64,000 bases of DNA, taken from contig NZ_CP014571.1 of NCBI RefSeq assembly GCF_017357425.1, forward strand, positions 186,001-250,000, in the 5' to 3' direction. The position numbers and the translations under genes are program-made. Under the pieces are notes generated by a model. It made no database searches. It was not told the DNA's origin and was given only the letters and a program-made list of their open reading frames with translations. How positions within the stretch are numbered: position 1 is the first letter of the stretch; each line of letters begins with the position of its first letter. Source of the stretch: Arthrobacter sp. D5-1 (GTDB taxonomy: Bacteria > Actinomycetota > Actinomycetes > Actinomycetales > Micrococcaceae). This document shows positions 47,990 to 61,385 of the stretch, in pieces.

Positions 47990-48349
47990 GTGGACAGGAT
48001 CACGCTGACGGGCGTCACCGCCGTGGGTTATCACGGGGTGTTCGATTTTGAGCGCCGTGACGGCCAGCCTTTCGTGGTGGATGCAGTGCTCCACACGGAT
48101 TTCACCAAGGCCGCGGAGACAGATGACCTGCAGTACACAGCGCACTATGGTGAAGTTGCCGAGCTGATCACCCGGCACATCGAGGGCGAGCCCTTGAACC
48201 TGATCGAGGGTCTGGCCGTCAGGATCGCGGAGGGCATCCTCGCGAACTACAGCGTGGCCGCCGTCGACGTCACCGTCCACAAGCCCAAGGCTCCCATTGA
48301 GGTGCCGTTCGGCGACGTTACGGTCAGTGTGCACCGGGAGCGATCATGA
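47990..48349 (+). CDS. folB: Dihydroneopterin aldolase
   Basis: Splits 7,8-dihydroneopterin into 6-hydroxymethyl-dihydropterin and glycolaldehyde. A 119-aa protein with the family's GVTAVGYHGVFDFERRDGQP, VDAVLHTDFTKAAETDDLQY (where the Tyr is conserved) and the final PIEVPFGDVTVSVHR strand. AGGAAA precedes GTG 47990. It ends ATGA with folK. Confidence 0.93.
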   Translation: MDRITLTGVTAVGYHGVFDFERRDGQPFVVDAVLHTDFTKAAETDDLQYTAHYGEVAELITRHIEGEPLNLIEGLAVRIAEGILANYSVAAVDVTVHKPKAPIEVPFGDVTVSVHRERS

Positions 48350-48891
48350 CATCCGGCTACACCAAGGCCATCCTGGCCCTCGGCAGTAACCTGGGGGAGC
48401 GCAACGACACCCTTTCCACTGCGGTTGCGGCCTTGGTGGATCCGCCGGAGGTGCGGCTCCTTGGAGTTTCCCCGGTGGTGCAGACCAAGGCAGTCGGTGG
48501 TCCGGAAGGGCAGCCGGACTTCCTGAACATGGTCATGGCCGTGGAAACCACGTTGACCCCGCTGGAACTCTTGAGGCATTGCCACGACGTCGAACAGCAG
48601 CACCACCGTACGCGCGAGGTTCGCTGGGGTCCCAGGACGCTGGATGTGGACATCGTCGTGTTCGGCGACGTCGTCAGTGACGATCCCATTCTTACTCTTC
48701 CCCATCCGCGGGCAGCTGAGCGTGCATTCGTGCTCTATCCGTGGTCGTTGTTGGAACCGCACGCACAGTTGAACGGGCGCAGTGTTGCTGAGTTGGCTGC
48801 CGTCGCCGCTGACATGCCGGATATCCGGCGCTTCGATGGTTATGGCGACGTAGCCGGCGTGCCTGCGACGGGAGCAGTGGAACAGCCATGA
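48346..48891 (+). CDS. folK: 6-hydroxymethyl-dihydropterin pyrophosphokinase
   Basis: Transfers pyrophosphate from ATP to 6-hydroxymethyl-dihydropterin, just before folP's step. A 181-aa protein with AILALGSNLGERNDTLSTAV, the motif REVRWGPRTLDVDIVVFG carrying the conserved D-x-D-I metal pair, and LPHPRAAERAFVLYPW. It overlaps folB by ATGA and the following DUF3180 gene by ATGA. Confidence 0.94.
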   Translation: MTSGYTKAILALGSNLGERNDTLSTAVAALVDPPEVRLLGVSPVVQTKAVGGPEGQPDFLNMVMAVETTLTPLELLRHCHDVEQQHHRTREVRWGPRTLDVDIVVFGDVVSDDPILTLPHPRAAERAFVLYPWSLLEPHAQLNGRSVAELAAVAADMPDIRRFDGYGDVAGVPATGAVEQP

Positions 48892-49409
48892 AAGCAATGC
48901 GCCCGGTGGTTCTGGTGCTCATCGCCGTCATCGCTGCGGTCATTGGATGGTTGGCAACCGCCACCACCAACCGCTTCAGCATGCCCACCCCGGTCCTGCC
49001 GGTATCCGCGCTGGTGACCATGGCCGTTATTGCCGGCCTCACACTCATCATGGGCATTCGTGTGCTGCGCTGGCGCAACGGCAAGAAGAAGAACCTGCTC
49101 AATCCGATTCTGGCGGCCAGGACATTGATCCTTGCCCAGGCCTGCGCCTATGCGGGAACCTTGCTGCTTGGCTGGCATGCCGGAATCTCGATGGACCTTC
49201 TCCGGATCGGCAGCTTGCGCGGCGGCGAGGGAATACTGTGGAACGCCTTGCTGATGGGCGGCGGTGGCGTGGTCATGGTGGTGGTTGGGCTCGTGGTGGA
49301 GCGTTTCTGCCGGATCCCACCCGAGGATCTTGAAGGTGGCACTGCCGGACCGGGGCCCCGTCGCGGCGAAACCAAAGGCGAAGGCGAGTATGCATACCGA
49401 GGCGATTGA
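48888..49409 (+). CDS. DUF3180-family membrane protein
   Basis: A 173-aa protein with four hydrophobic helices: VVLVLIAVIAAVIGWLA, VSALVTMAVIAGLTLIMGI, ILAQACAYAGTLLLGW and GGGVVMVVVGLVVERF, typical of the DUF3180 family that follows folK in actinobacteria. The LARTLILAQACAYAG-like region is the most conserved block. The C-terminus is basic/Gly-rich and overlaps the next gene by 20 bases. Its role is unknown; the tight linkage to folate genes may simply reflect operon history. Confidence 0.85.
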   Translation: MKAMRPVVLVLIAVIAAVIGWLATATTNRFSMPTPVLPVSALVTMAVIAGLTLIMGIRVLRWRNGKKKNLLNPILAARTLILAQACAYAGTLLLGWHAGISMDLLRIGSLRGGEGILWNALLMGGGGVVMVVVGLVVERFCRIPPEDLEGGTAGPGPRRGETKGEGEYAYRGD

Positions 49410-49902
49410 TCCTCCCGGCGTCCAGTGGCTTCGGGTTTCCCCGAAGTACGTCACCGTGCGGTTGGTGGAGTGGGCCATCGGCAATGTCCTGATGCTGACA
49501 GTCCTCAGTTTGCCGCTCATATTCGTGCTGCTGGGTTGGTGGCGTTGGCCTCCTTTGTGGCTCGCCATCACGGTTCCCGCAGTGATGCTGGTCCTGGCGC
49601 TGTGGCGGCTGGTGTTGATTCCCCGCCAGGTACGCGCCATCGGCTACGCAGAACGCGACGACGACCTCCTCATCCGCCGCGGCATCTTCTTCCAACGCAC
49701 CATGGTGGTTCCCTACGGCCGGATGCAGTACGTGGACGTTGCGGTTGGTCCGGTTGAACGCAGCTTGGGACTGTGCACGCTCAAACTCCACACGGCATCG
49801 ACCGGAACCAACGCGCACCTGCCTGGTCTTCCGGCAGAGGAAGGCGCACGGCTGCGCGAACAGCTTTCGGCCCGTGGAGAAGCCAGGCTGGCCGGGCTGT
49901 GA
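49390..49902 (+). CDS. PH-domain (bPH2/YdbS-like) membrane protein
   Basis: A 170-aa protein. Two membrane helices (MLTVLSLPLIFVLLGWW and LAITVPAVMLVLALWRLV) are followed by a bacterial PH2 domain (GYAERDDDLLIRRGIFFQRT, VVPYGRMQYVDVAVGPVERS), the YdbS layout. ATG 49390 (GAAGGCGAG before it) overlaps DUF3180 by 20 bases. The following gene is the larger YdbT-like partner, and the two probably form one membrane complex, as in Bacillus, where it is tied to antimicrobial-peptide resistance; this last link is inference. Confidence 0.82.
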   Translation: MHTEAIDPPGVQWLRVSPKYVTVRLVEWAIGNVLMLTVLSLPLIFVLLGWWRWPPLWLAITVPAVMLVLALWRLVLIPRQVRAIGYAERDDDLLIRRGIFFQRTMVVPYGRMQYVDVAVGPVERSLGLCTLKLHTASTGTNAHLPGLPAEEGARLREQLSARGEARLAGL

Positions 49903-51521
49903 GCCCGGAAGGCAACGCGGCGGTGAGCCTGCCGGATCAACCGGAAGCAAAGGTCGACGGCGACTGGAACCGCGTCCACCCGGCATCACCTTTCGTTCGT
50001 GGCTGGGTGGCACTTGCCGCCGTCGGGTTCTTCTTTGGCCGTGACGCATTCGAACGCATGTTGCAGGGCAGGGATTTTCTGGATCCAAACCTGAACGGCC
50101 GTGTGCCGTGGCTTTTGGCCGGCGGCGCCGTGGTGCTGCTGTTGACGGTGGGCAGTTTCATCCTGAGCTGGTACTTCACGCGTTACCAGGTGGCCGAAGG
50201 GTACGTGCGCGTCAACACTGGTTTCCTGTTCAAGCAGCAGCGGCAGGCCAGATTGGACCGTGTCCAGGCCATCGACATTGTTCAGCCGCTCTTGGCGAGG
50301 ATATTTGGCCTCGCTGAACTCAAATTTGAAGTGGCCGACGCCGGCGAGTCGGCGGTGCGGCTCGCTTACCTTCCGCTCGCCCAGGCGAAGCAATTGCGCG
50401 CCACCATCCTTGCGCGGGCGGCCGGCGTTGTCAGCGAGCCCGGTAAGGAAGAGGAAATTCCTGAGGCACCCGAGCATGTGGTGCTGTCTGTGCCTCCGGC
50501 ACGGCTCATTGGATCCCTCGTGTTGAGCGAGCAAACCGTCGGAATCCTGGTCGGTGCCGCCGTGGTGGTAGCTGTCTCTGTTTTCACAGAGAACCAGACG
50601 CTGTTCCTGGCGCTGATCCCCGGCATCCTGGGCATCGGCGCAGCCTACTGGAATTCCTTCAACAAGGGCTACAACTTCACGGCAGCCATTTCGCCGGACG
50701 GTATCCGCCTTCGATACGGTCTCCTGGACACCCAGGCGCAGACCCTGCCTCCCGGACGCATCCAGGCAGTCATGGTGACGCAGCCGCCTCTCTGGAGGAT
50801 CTTTGGCTGGTACCGGATGCACGTCAACGTGGCGGGTTATGGGATATCGGGCAGTACCGAGGGTGCCGCCCGGACCATGCTGCTGCCCGTCGGAATGAAG
50901 CCCGATGTCCTGCGAATGATGTCCTTGGTGCTGCCGGACCCGGGGGTTGAGGACCCGGAGCGCGTCTTCACGGCCGGACTGGATGGGTTGGCTCCGGCCG
51001 CGCCCGACGCCGCCCCGACAGATGAATTTGTCACCACACCCCGCCGCGCACGGTTGCTTGCTCCACTTGGCCGGCGTCGCAACGGATTCCTTGCCACGCG
51101 CACGGCGTTGTTGATCCGATCCGGCCGTTGGTGGCACACGCTGGTCCTTGTGCCGCATCAGCGGACGCAGTCCATGGCGCTCCACCAGGGGCCGCTGGCT
51201 CGCCGCTTCGGAGTGGCCGACCTTGTCCTCCACACCACCGCCGGACCTGTTTCTCCCAGGGTCTTCCAAGCTGATGCGGCCCAGGCCGTGGAACTCTTCG
51301 ACCAACAGGCTGCCCGCGCCCGGGAAGCCCGGAAACGGCAGACGAGCGAGCAGTGGCTGGCGCAAGTGGCACCGCAGGCCCCGGAGGTTGCAGCCGCAGC
51401 GGAGGTTGCGACCACAGCGGAACAGCCGCCCCCGCCGGCACAGTCCGCGCAGCCGGCCCGGCCAATCCAGCCGGAACACCCCCACACTTCACCGCAACAG
51501 GAGGACCGCCACGATGGCTAG
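49899..51521 (+). CDS. Large PH-domain (YdbT-like) membrane protein
   Basis: A 540-aa protein with repeated bPH2 domains and about four membrane helices (WLLAGGAVVLLLTVGSFILS; GILVGAAVVVAVSVFTE; ALIPGILGIGAAYWN). PH2 repeats: EGYVRVNTGFLFKQQRQARL, ISPDGIRLRYGLLDTQAQTL, and TRTALLIRSGRWWHTLVLVP, each followed by the R-x-Q-hydrophobic strand. The last ~70 residues are Pro/Ala/Gln-rich and unstructured. GTG 49899 overlaps the stop of its YdbS-like partner; the 3' end overlaps the DUF2520 gene by 8 bases. Confidence 0.82.
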   Translation: MSPEGNAAVSLPDQPEAKVDGDWNRVHPASPFVRGWVALAAVGFFFGRDAFERMLQGRDFLDPNLNGRVPWLLAGGAVVLLLTVGSFILSWYFTRYQVAEGYVRVNTGFLFKQQRQARLDRVQAIDIVQPLLARIFGLAELKFEVADAGESAVRLAYLPLAQAKQLRATILARAAGVVSEPGKEEEIPEAPEHVVLSVPPARLIGSLVLSEQTVGILVGAAVVVAVSVFTENQTLFLALIPGILGIGAAYWNSFNKGYNFTAAISPDGIRLRYGLLDTQAQTLPPGRIQAVMVTQPPLWRIFGWYRMHVNVAGYGISGSTEGAARTMLLPVGMKPDVLRMMSLVLPDPGVEDPERVFTAGLDGLAPAAPDAAPTDEFVTTPRRARLLAPLGRRRNGFLATRTALLIRSGRWWHTLVLVPHQRTQSMALHQGPLARRFGVADLVLHTTAGPVSPRVFQADAAQAVELFDQQAARAREARKRQTSEQWLAQVAPQAPEVAAAAEVATTAEQPPPPAQSAQPARPIQPEHPHTSPQQEDRHDG

Positions 51522-52422
51522 GCCAGGACGACTCGGAGTCGGAATCATCGGCGCCGGCAAGGTGGGTGCCGTGTTGGGTGCCGCTTTGCGCGCGGCCGAG
51601 CACGCCGTCGTCGGGGTTTCTGCTGTGTCGGAGGCGAGCCGTGAGCGTGCCGAAAACCTGCTGCCCGGTGTTCCGGTCCTGGAGATCCAGGACATCGTGG
51701 AGCGTTCGGAACTGGTGCTGTTGGCCGTTCCGGACGACGCCCTCGGGGAGTTGGTGGCGGGGCTCGCCAAGCTGGGCGCCTGGCAGCCGGGCCAACTGGT
51801 GGCACACACGTCCGGCCGGTTCGGCGTGGGAATCCTCAACCCTGTCCGTGCGGTGGGCGCGATCCCGCTGGCGCTGCACCCGGCCATGACTTTCACGGGC
51901 ATGAGCTTGGACCTGACCCGGCTCATGGATTGCACTTTCGGTGTTACCGCGGATGCGGCCATGCTGCCGATCGCTCAAGCCCTCGTGGTGGAGATGGGTG
52001 CCGAACCGGTGGCCATTGCCGAAGCCGACCGCACCCTCTACCACGCGTCCCTTGCGCATAGCTCGAACCACATGGTCACGCTGGTGGCCCAGGCATCCCA
52101 GATGCTGCGGGAGATCGGCGTCGAAAACCCGGAGTCCATGCTGGGTCCGCTGTTGCGCGCCACACTGGAGAACGCCCTTGCATCCGGCGAATCGGCGCTG
52201 ACCGGTCCGGTGGCGCGTGGAGATGTGGGTACCGTTTCCGCGCATGCCCAGGCACTGAAAGAGTACGACGGCGGTGCGGGCGGCGATGTTCTCGCGGCCT
52301 ACCAGGCCATGGCGCGGGCCACCGCACGCAGGGCGGAAAACCGCGGGCTCCTGCGGCCCGAACAACTGAATGAGATCGACGAAGCCTTGGGTGCCGACCC
52401 CAAGTCGCCGGAAGGATACTGA
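51514..52422 (+). CDS. DUF2520/Rossmann-like dehydrogenase-type protein
   Basis: A 302-aa protein. The N-terminus [20 protein letters not shown] is a Rossmann dinucleotide site. [19 protein letters not shown] and the C-terminal helical DUF2520 domain ([20 protein letters not shown]) match a family linked to panC in many bacteria, possibly a ketopantoate-like reductase; activity is unproven. AGGAGG precedes ATG 51514. It ends five bases before panC, and the pairing supports a pantothenate-related role. Confidence 0.83.
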   Translation: MARPGRLGVGIIGAGKVGAVLGAALRAAEHAVVGVSAVSEASRERAENLLPGVPVLEIQDIVERSELVLLAVPDDALGELVAGLAKLGAWQPGQLVAHTSGRFGVGILNPVRAVGAIPLALHPAMTFTGMSLDLTRLMDCTFGVTADAAMLPIAQALVVEMGAEPVAIAEADRTLYHASLAHSSNHMVTLVAQASQMLREIGVENPESMLGPLLRATLENALASGESALTGPVARGDVGTVSAHAQALKEYDGGAGGDVLAAYQAMARATARRAENRGLLRPEQLNEIDEALGADPKSPEGY

Positions 52423-52427
52423 ACAGC

Positions 52428-53330
52428 ATGGCCATCAAACTCGTGACTACCGCGGCGGAACTGCGTGCTGAAAGTGCACGCTTGCTGGCATCGAAGGGCG
52501 GGAATTCGCAGGGATTGGTCCCCACCATGGGTGCCCTGCACTCAGGCCACGCGGCACTGGCACGGACCGCCGCGGCCGAGAACGACGTGGTGGTGGCCAC
52601 CATCTTCGTCAACCCGCTGCAGTTCGGCGACGCCGTTGACCTGGACCGCTACCCGCGCACGCTCGACGCCGACATGGCCCTGCTGGACGCCGAAGGCGTT
52701 GACCTCGTGTTCGCGCCGTCCGTTGACGAGGTGTATCCCGGCGGACAGCCCCTGGTGCGGGTAACCTCCGGACCGTTGGGCGAAAAATGGGAAGGTGCTT
52801 CGCGCCCCGGTCACTTTGACGGCGCCCTGACCGTAGTGGCCAAGCTGCTGCACTACGGACTTCCCGGAGGTGCTGCCGTTGACGGCACGACGGCGGCCTA
52901 CCGGGCTTACTTTGGCCAGAAGGACGCGCAGCAGTTGGCTTTGGTAAAGCGGATGGTCTCGGACCTGAACTTCCCGGTGGAGATCGTTCCTGTGCCCATC
53001 GTTCGCAGTGAGGACGGCCTGGCGCTTTCAAGCCGAAACAGGTTCCTTTCCGATGAGGAACGAGAGGCCGCCCTTGTGTTGTCGCGGGCTTTGCGCCTTA
53101 TCGAGTCCCGGGCAACCGCGCACGAACCACTGGACCTGGACTCCGCCGTCGCGCTTGTTGAATCCCAACCGTTGGTGCAACTGGACTATTTCGACGTCGT
53201 CGACCCCAACACTTTGGAACCGCTCGCCGAAAACTGCAAGGAGACACCGTTCCGCGGGGAAGGGCTGGCGATCATTGCGGCGAAGGTGGGGCCTGTGCGG
53301 CTCATCGACAACGCTCCTTTGTTCTCCTAG
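52428..53330 (+). CDS. panC: Pantothenate synthetase
   Basis: Joins pantoate and beta-alanine with ATP to make vitamin B5. A 300-aa enzyme with the nucleotidyltransferase-like motif [26 protein letters not shown], the [20 protein letters not shown] block, [10 protein letters not shown] and [13 protein letters not shown] 52428 is preceded at 12 bases by GGAAGGA. It is the last gene of the fol-PH-DUF2520-pan string. panD, often next in actinobacteria, is not adjacent here. Confidence 0.95.
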   Translation: MAIKLVTTAAELRAESARLLASKGGNSQGLVPTMGALHSGHAALARTAAAENDVVVATIFVNPLQFGDAVDLDRYPRTLDADMALLDAEGVDLVFAPSVDEVYPGGQPLVRVTSGPLGEKWEGASRPGHFDGALTVVAKLLHYGLPGGAAVDGTTAAYRAYFGQKDAQQLALVKRMVSDLNFPVEIVPVPIVRSEDGLALSSRNRFLSDEEREAALVLSRALRLIESRATAHEPLDLDSAVALVESQPLVQLDYFDVVDPNTLEPLAENCKETPFRGEGLAIIAAKVGPVRLIDNAPLFS

Positions 53331-53435
53331 CGTTAGGAATTTTTCTACTGACGGGAATTGGATAGGCCTTTAGACTGTTCTAGTCTTCACCGGCATCGAT
53401 CGCCGGACACCAAATCCAACCCTTGGGGAACCCTC

Positions 53436-54947
53436 ATGTCTACCGACGTCACGTCCGACGCCAACGGCAAGCCTGAATCCGGAGCATCCGGTTCGGTCGC
53501 CTCTGTAGAGGCAACGCCTTACCAGGCCCCGCCGGCTCCGGCGTCGCAGGCGCCGGTTTCCGGGAAGATGTCCCGTGAATCCGTGACGGTCATCGTCACC
53601 CTTTTGGTGGCAACCTTCGTGGTGATCCTCAATGAGACCATCATGAACGTCGCCCTCCAGCGCCTCATGACGGACCTCCAGGTGAGTGCGTCCACTGTGC
53701 AGTGGCTGGCTACCGGCTTCATGCTGACCATGGCCGTCGTCATTCCCACGACAGGTTTCATCCTTCAGCGGATGAGCACCCGCGGGGCGTTCATGCTGGC
53801 CATGGGTCTCTTCAGCGGTGGTACTTTGCTGGCCGCCTTGGCGCCGGGTTTCCTGGTGCTTTTGCTGGCGCGCATCGTTCAAGCCGGCGGCACTGCCATC
53901 ATGCTGCCGCTGTTGATGACCACCATCCTGACGCTGGTACCCATGTCCAAACGCGGAGCCGTCATGGGCAACGTCAGCATTGCCATCTCGGTTGCTCCGG
54001 CTATGGGCCCCACCGTTTCCGGCATCATCCTGGACCACTTCTCCTGGCGCTTCATGTTCGTATTCGTGCTGCCTGTTGCCTTGGCGGCTTTCGCGATAGG
54101 TGCCAAGTACCTCACCAACGTGGGGGAGCGCGAGAAGACCACGCTTGACGTGCCTTCCGTTATCCTCACTGTTCCCGCTTTCGGTGGCCTGGTCTACGGT
54201 CTGAGCCAGATTGGTGGCGCCGAGGCCGGCGTTGTTCCCGTGATCGCGCTGGTGGTTGGTGTCCTCTGCCTGGCACTTTTTGTCTTCCGGCAGCTCAAGC
54301 TCCAGAAGTCCGACGCCCCGCTGCTGGATCTTCGTGCCTTCAAGTTCCGCATGTTCACGGTGTCCACGCTGCTGATGGTGGTAGCCATGATGGCCCTGTT
54401 CGGTGGTGTGATTCTGTTGCCGCTGTACCTCCAGAACACCCTGCACCTGCAGCCGTTGGAGACTGGACTCGCACTGCTGCCGGGCGGTTTGGCCATGGGC
54501 CTGCTGGGTCCGGTCATCGGACGGATTTTCGACAAGGTTGGCCCCCTGCCGCTCACCGTCACCGGTTCTGTGCTCATGGTCCTGACGCTGTGGCAGTTCT
54601 CCCGCTTGGATGAGGGAAGCTCGCTTGGCTGGGTCATTGCCCTGCACGTCACCCTGAGCCTTGGCCTTGCCCTGCTCTTCACGCCGGCGTTCACCACTGG
54701 CCTGAACCCGCTGCCGCCGCACCTCTACTCGCACGGATCGGCGATCATCAGCACCGCGCAGCAGGTAGCCGGTGCAGCCGGTACGGCGCTGCTGGTGTCC
54801 ATCTATGCGGTGGTTTCTGCATCTTCGAACCAGGTCGCCGGCATGCAGGCGGCGTTCATGGCCGCCACTGTTATCGCGGTTGCTGCTGTGGTGCTCGGTG
54901 CCATGATGCGCAAGACCGACGGCGCCGCAGGACACGGCGGCCACTGA
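53436..54947 (+). CDS. DHA2-family (EmrB/QacA-type) multidrug MFS transporter
   Basis: A 503-aa protein with about 14 membrane helices. Family marks: FVVILNETIMNVALQRL, the motif C-like ISVAPAMGPTVSGIILDHFS, STVQWLATGFMLTMAVVIPT and RIFDKVGPLPLT. It should exchange protons for hydrophobic drugs or toxic metabolites. The N-terminal ~45 residues are a disordered Ser/Pro/Ala stretch. GGGGAA precedes ATG 53436. A strong terminator follows at 54978. No regulator gene lies next to it. Confidence 0.9.
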   Translation: MSTDVTSDANGKPESGASGSVASVEATPYQAPPAPASQAPVSGKMSRESVTVIVTLLVATFVVILNETIMNVALQRLMTDLQVSASTVQWLATGFMLTMAVVIPTTGFILQRMSTRGAFMLAMGLFSGGTLLAALAPGFLVLLLARIVQAGGTAIMLPLLMTTILTLVPMSKRGAVMGNVSIAISVAPAMGPTVSGIILDHFSWRFMFVFVLPVALAAFAIGAKYLTNVGEREKTTLDVPSVILTVPAFGGLVYGLSQIGGAEAGVVPVIALVVGVLCLALFVFRQLKLQKSDAPLLDLRAFKFRMFTVSTLLMVVAMMALFGGVILLPLYLQNTLHLQPLETGLALLPGGLAMGLLGPVIGRIFDKVGPLPLTVTGSVLMVLTLWQFSRLDEGSSLGWVIALHVTLSLGLALLFTPAFTTGLNPLPPHLYSHGSAIISTAQQVAGAAGTALLVSIYAVVSASSNQVAGMQAAFMAATVIAVAAVVLGAMMRKTDGAAGHGGH

Positions 54948-54977
54948 ACCCGCGGTTGCTGACGACCGGTTTCCCGC

Positions 54978-55007
54978 AAAGCTCTCCCACCGTGGTGGGG
55001 GAGCTTT
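54978..55007 (+). terminator. Rho-independent terminator of the MFS gene
   Basis: AAAGCTCTCCCACC / GGTGGGGGAGCTTT form a 14-bp stem (one G-T pair) with a 2-base loop, followed by GTTGGTT. Confidence 0.85.
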
Positions 55008-55330
55008 GTTGGTTAACGGGGTGGCGCCGTTGGTAGGGGTGGCGCCCTTGGTTAGGGGGTGGCGGTCGGTCGTGCAGCGTCCACCTTCCGACGCTCGCTC
55101 ACATCCCTCGGGTTTGATGGCGTCGCTCGCTCACATCCCGCGGGTTTGGGGCGGATGCTCTCTCATGTTCCTTGGGTTTGGTTGGGGTTCGACGGCGGTG
55201 GTGGGGTTGTGTGATGGGCTTCACTTGGGTTGGTTTGGGGTGTGGTGGGGTGGTTTTGGGGGTGTTTTCCTTGTGTTGGCGGGGTTTTTGGGTGGTGTTG
55301 GGGTGGATTTGGTGTGGGGGTGGGGCGCGT
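55008..55330 (+). other. Upstream region of the rrn operon: repeats and G/T-rich tract, no gene seen
   Basis: The 300 bases hold no convincing gene. 55092-55187 contains three 32-bp degenerate repeats. From about 55190 to 55330 the plus strand is nearly free of C and A and consists of G and T runs, including a canonical G-quadruplex motif at 55227-55262. The tract ends at a candidate rrn promoter. Confidence 0.6.
55092..55187 (+). repeat. Three degenerate 32-bp direct repeats
   Basis: Units at 55092-55123, 55124-55155 and 55156-55187. The first two share CGCTCGCTCACATCCC-CGGGTTTG with few changes; the third is more degenerate (TGCTCTCTCATGTTCC). They are adjacent with no spacers, so they are not a CRISPR array. 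Confidence 0.65.
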
Positions 55331-55337
55331 GTAAAGT
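55308..55337 (+). promoter_or_regulatory. Candidate rrn promoter P1
   Basis: TTTGGT (55308-55313), an 18-base spacer and TAAAGT (55332-55337), followed by TATTCGAG, resemble actinobacterial rrn promoters whose -10 is TAAAGT-like. It lies about 400 bases before the 16S gene. Confidence 0.5.
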
Positions 55338-55450
55338 TATTCGAGTCGCCGCCGCTGATGCGGAAAGATGGCGACCGACTCCCTTCAAATTGCCGGTTTC
55401 GGTGGTGCTTTTGTGTGCTGCTGGTTGGTGTGGGAGGCCCGGGTTCTGGT

Positions 55451-55479
55451 TTGCTTTGTGCGGCTGGTTCGGGTAAGTT
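55451..55479 (+). promoter_or_regulatory. Candidate rrn promoter P2
   Basis: TTGCTT (55451-55456), a 17-base spacer and TAAGTT (55474-55479) form a good promoter about 250 bases before the 16S gene. The spacing is ideal for the primary sigma factor. Confidence 0.55.
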
Positions 55480-55540
55480 TGAAAAGTTGCTCCGGAGCGA
55501 TCCTGGACCCTTGTGGGTGTGGGTGGTGCCGGTAGTGTCT

Positions 55541-55562
55541 GTTGTTTGAGAACTCAATAGTG
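55541..55562 (+). promoter_or_regulatory. BoxA-like antitermination/leader element of rrn
   Basis: GTTGTTTGAGAACTCAATAG lies in the 16S leader and has a near-copy in the 16S-23S spacer (GTTGTTTGAGAACTACATAG at 57640-57659). The TTTGAGAACT core is common to actinobacterial rrn leaders and is taken to be the antitermination boxA. Confidence 0.6.
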
Positions 55563-55730
55563 TGCCAAGTTTGTTGATACCGATTGTTTTATTGATTGGT
55601 TGAAATTATGGCTGGATCATTGCGCACCCCCGTGTGTGGTGGTCTGGTTTTCAGCTGGTTTCGAATTTTGTGCAGCCGTGCCGGCCGTTATTTCCGGTGG
55701 GTGTGGTTGTGTCTGTTTGATTTGTTTTAC

Positions 55731-60948
<5,218 letters not shown>

Positions 60949-60962
60949 CACAACACACTGCA

Positions 60963-60995
60963 CGCGTCCACTATGTGGTTCCCGAACAACAACCC
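60963..60995 (+). other. 23S processing stem, right arm
   Basis: Complementary to 57636-57668 (see that entry). It begins 15 bases after the end of the 23S gene. Confidence 0.75.
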
Positions 60996-61101
60996 GCACC
61001 AAGGGTTGCCGGAACCAACAACTAAATAACAACACCACAGTTGTAACCACAAAGTCTTCCCACCCACCCCCACCAACAAGGGGGCCGGGACGGGTAACAG
61101 A

Positions 61102-61218
61102 GTTACGGCGGTCATAGCGTGGGGGAAACGCCCGGTCCCATTCCGAACCCGGAAGCTAAGACCCACAGCGCCGATGGTACTGCACCCGGGAGGGTGTGGG
61201 AGAGTAGGACACCGCCGG
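61102..61218 (+). rRNA. rrf: 5S ribosomal RNA
   Basis: GTTACGGCGGTCATAGCG at the start can pair with the 3' GGACACCGCCGGAC end, and CCCGGTCCCATTCCGAACCC is the universal loop. About 117 nt. It lies 154 bases after the 23S end and 15 bases before the terminator. Confidence 0.93.
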
Positions 61219-61232
61219 ACAACCATTAAGGC

Positions 61233-61265
61233 AAGAGCCCCGACCACAGGTCGGGGCTCTTCCCC
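61233..61265 (+). terminator. rrn operon terminator
   Basis: AAGAGCCCCGACC / GGTCGGGGCTCTT form a perfect 13-bp stem (61233-61245 with 61249-61261) with a 3-base loop, followed by CCCC and TTT. The IS target site begins at its tail. Confidence 0.9.
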
Positions 61266-61271
61266 TTTAAC
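61264..61271 (+). repeat. Left 8-bp target-site duplication of IS copy 1
   Basis: CCTTTAAC precedes the left inverted repeat and recurs exactly at 62719-62726 after the right inverted repeat. An 8-bp duplication is normal for ISL3-family elements. Confidence 0.9.
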
Positions 61272-61306
61272 GGCTCTTCGCGGTTGATGGTGAAACAGGT
61301 TCCGTG
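61272..61306 (+). repeat. Left terminal inverted repeat of IS copy 1
   Basis: Starts GGCTCTTCGCGGTTGATGG and matches the right-end repeat at most of 35 positions. Confidence 0.88.
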
Positions 61307-61321
61307 TCTTGAAATCTGAAG

Positions 61322-61385
61322 GGCTCGTAGCCCTGCTGTGATGGATGTTCTCTACGCATTCATCAAGAGTCAGGAGCTACGAGCC
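61322..61385 (+). promoter_or_regulatory. Stem-loop that would sequester the transposase ribosome-binding site
   Basis: GGCTCGTAGCCCTG (61322-61335) pairs with CAGGAGCTACGAGCC (61371-61385), leaving one bulged A: a 14-bp stem. The second arm contains the AGGAG of the transposase (61372-61376) and ends at the base before TTG 61386. A transcript entering from outside the element would hide this site. Confidence 0.6.

Noticed and set aside
55092..55187. A CRISPR array
   Set aside because: The three units are directly adjacent with no spacers, degenerate, and no cas gene is in the window.
55006..55549. A Gly/Val/Trp-rich 125-156 codon protein upstream of 16S
   Set aside because: It results from the G/T-rich tract and the rrn promoter region; there is no ribosome site and the composition is not protein-like.
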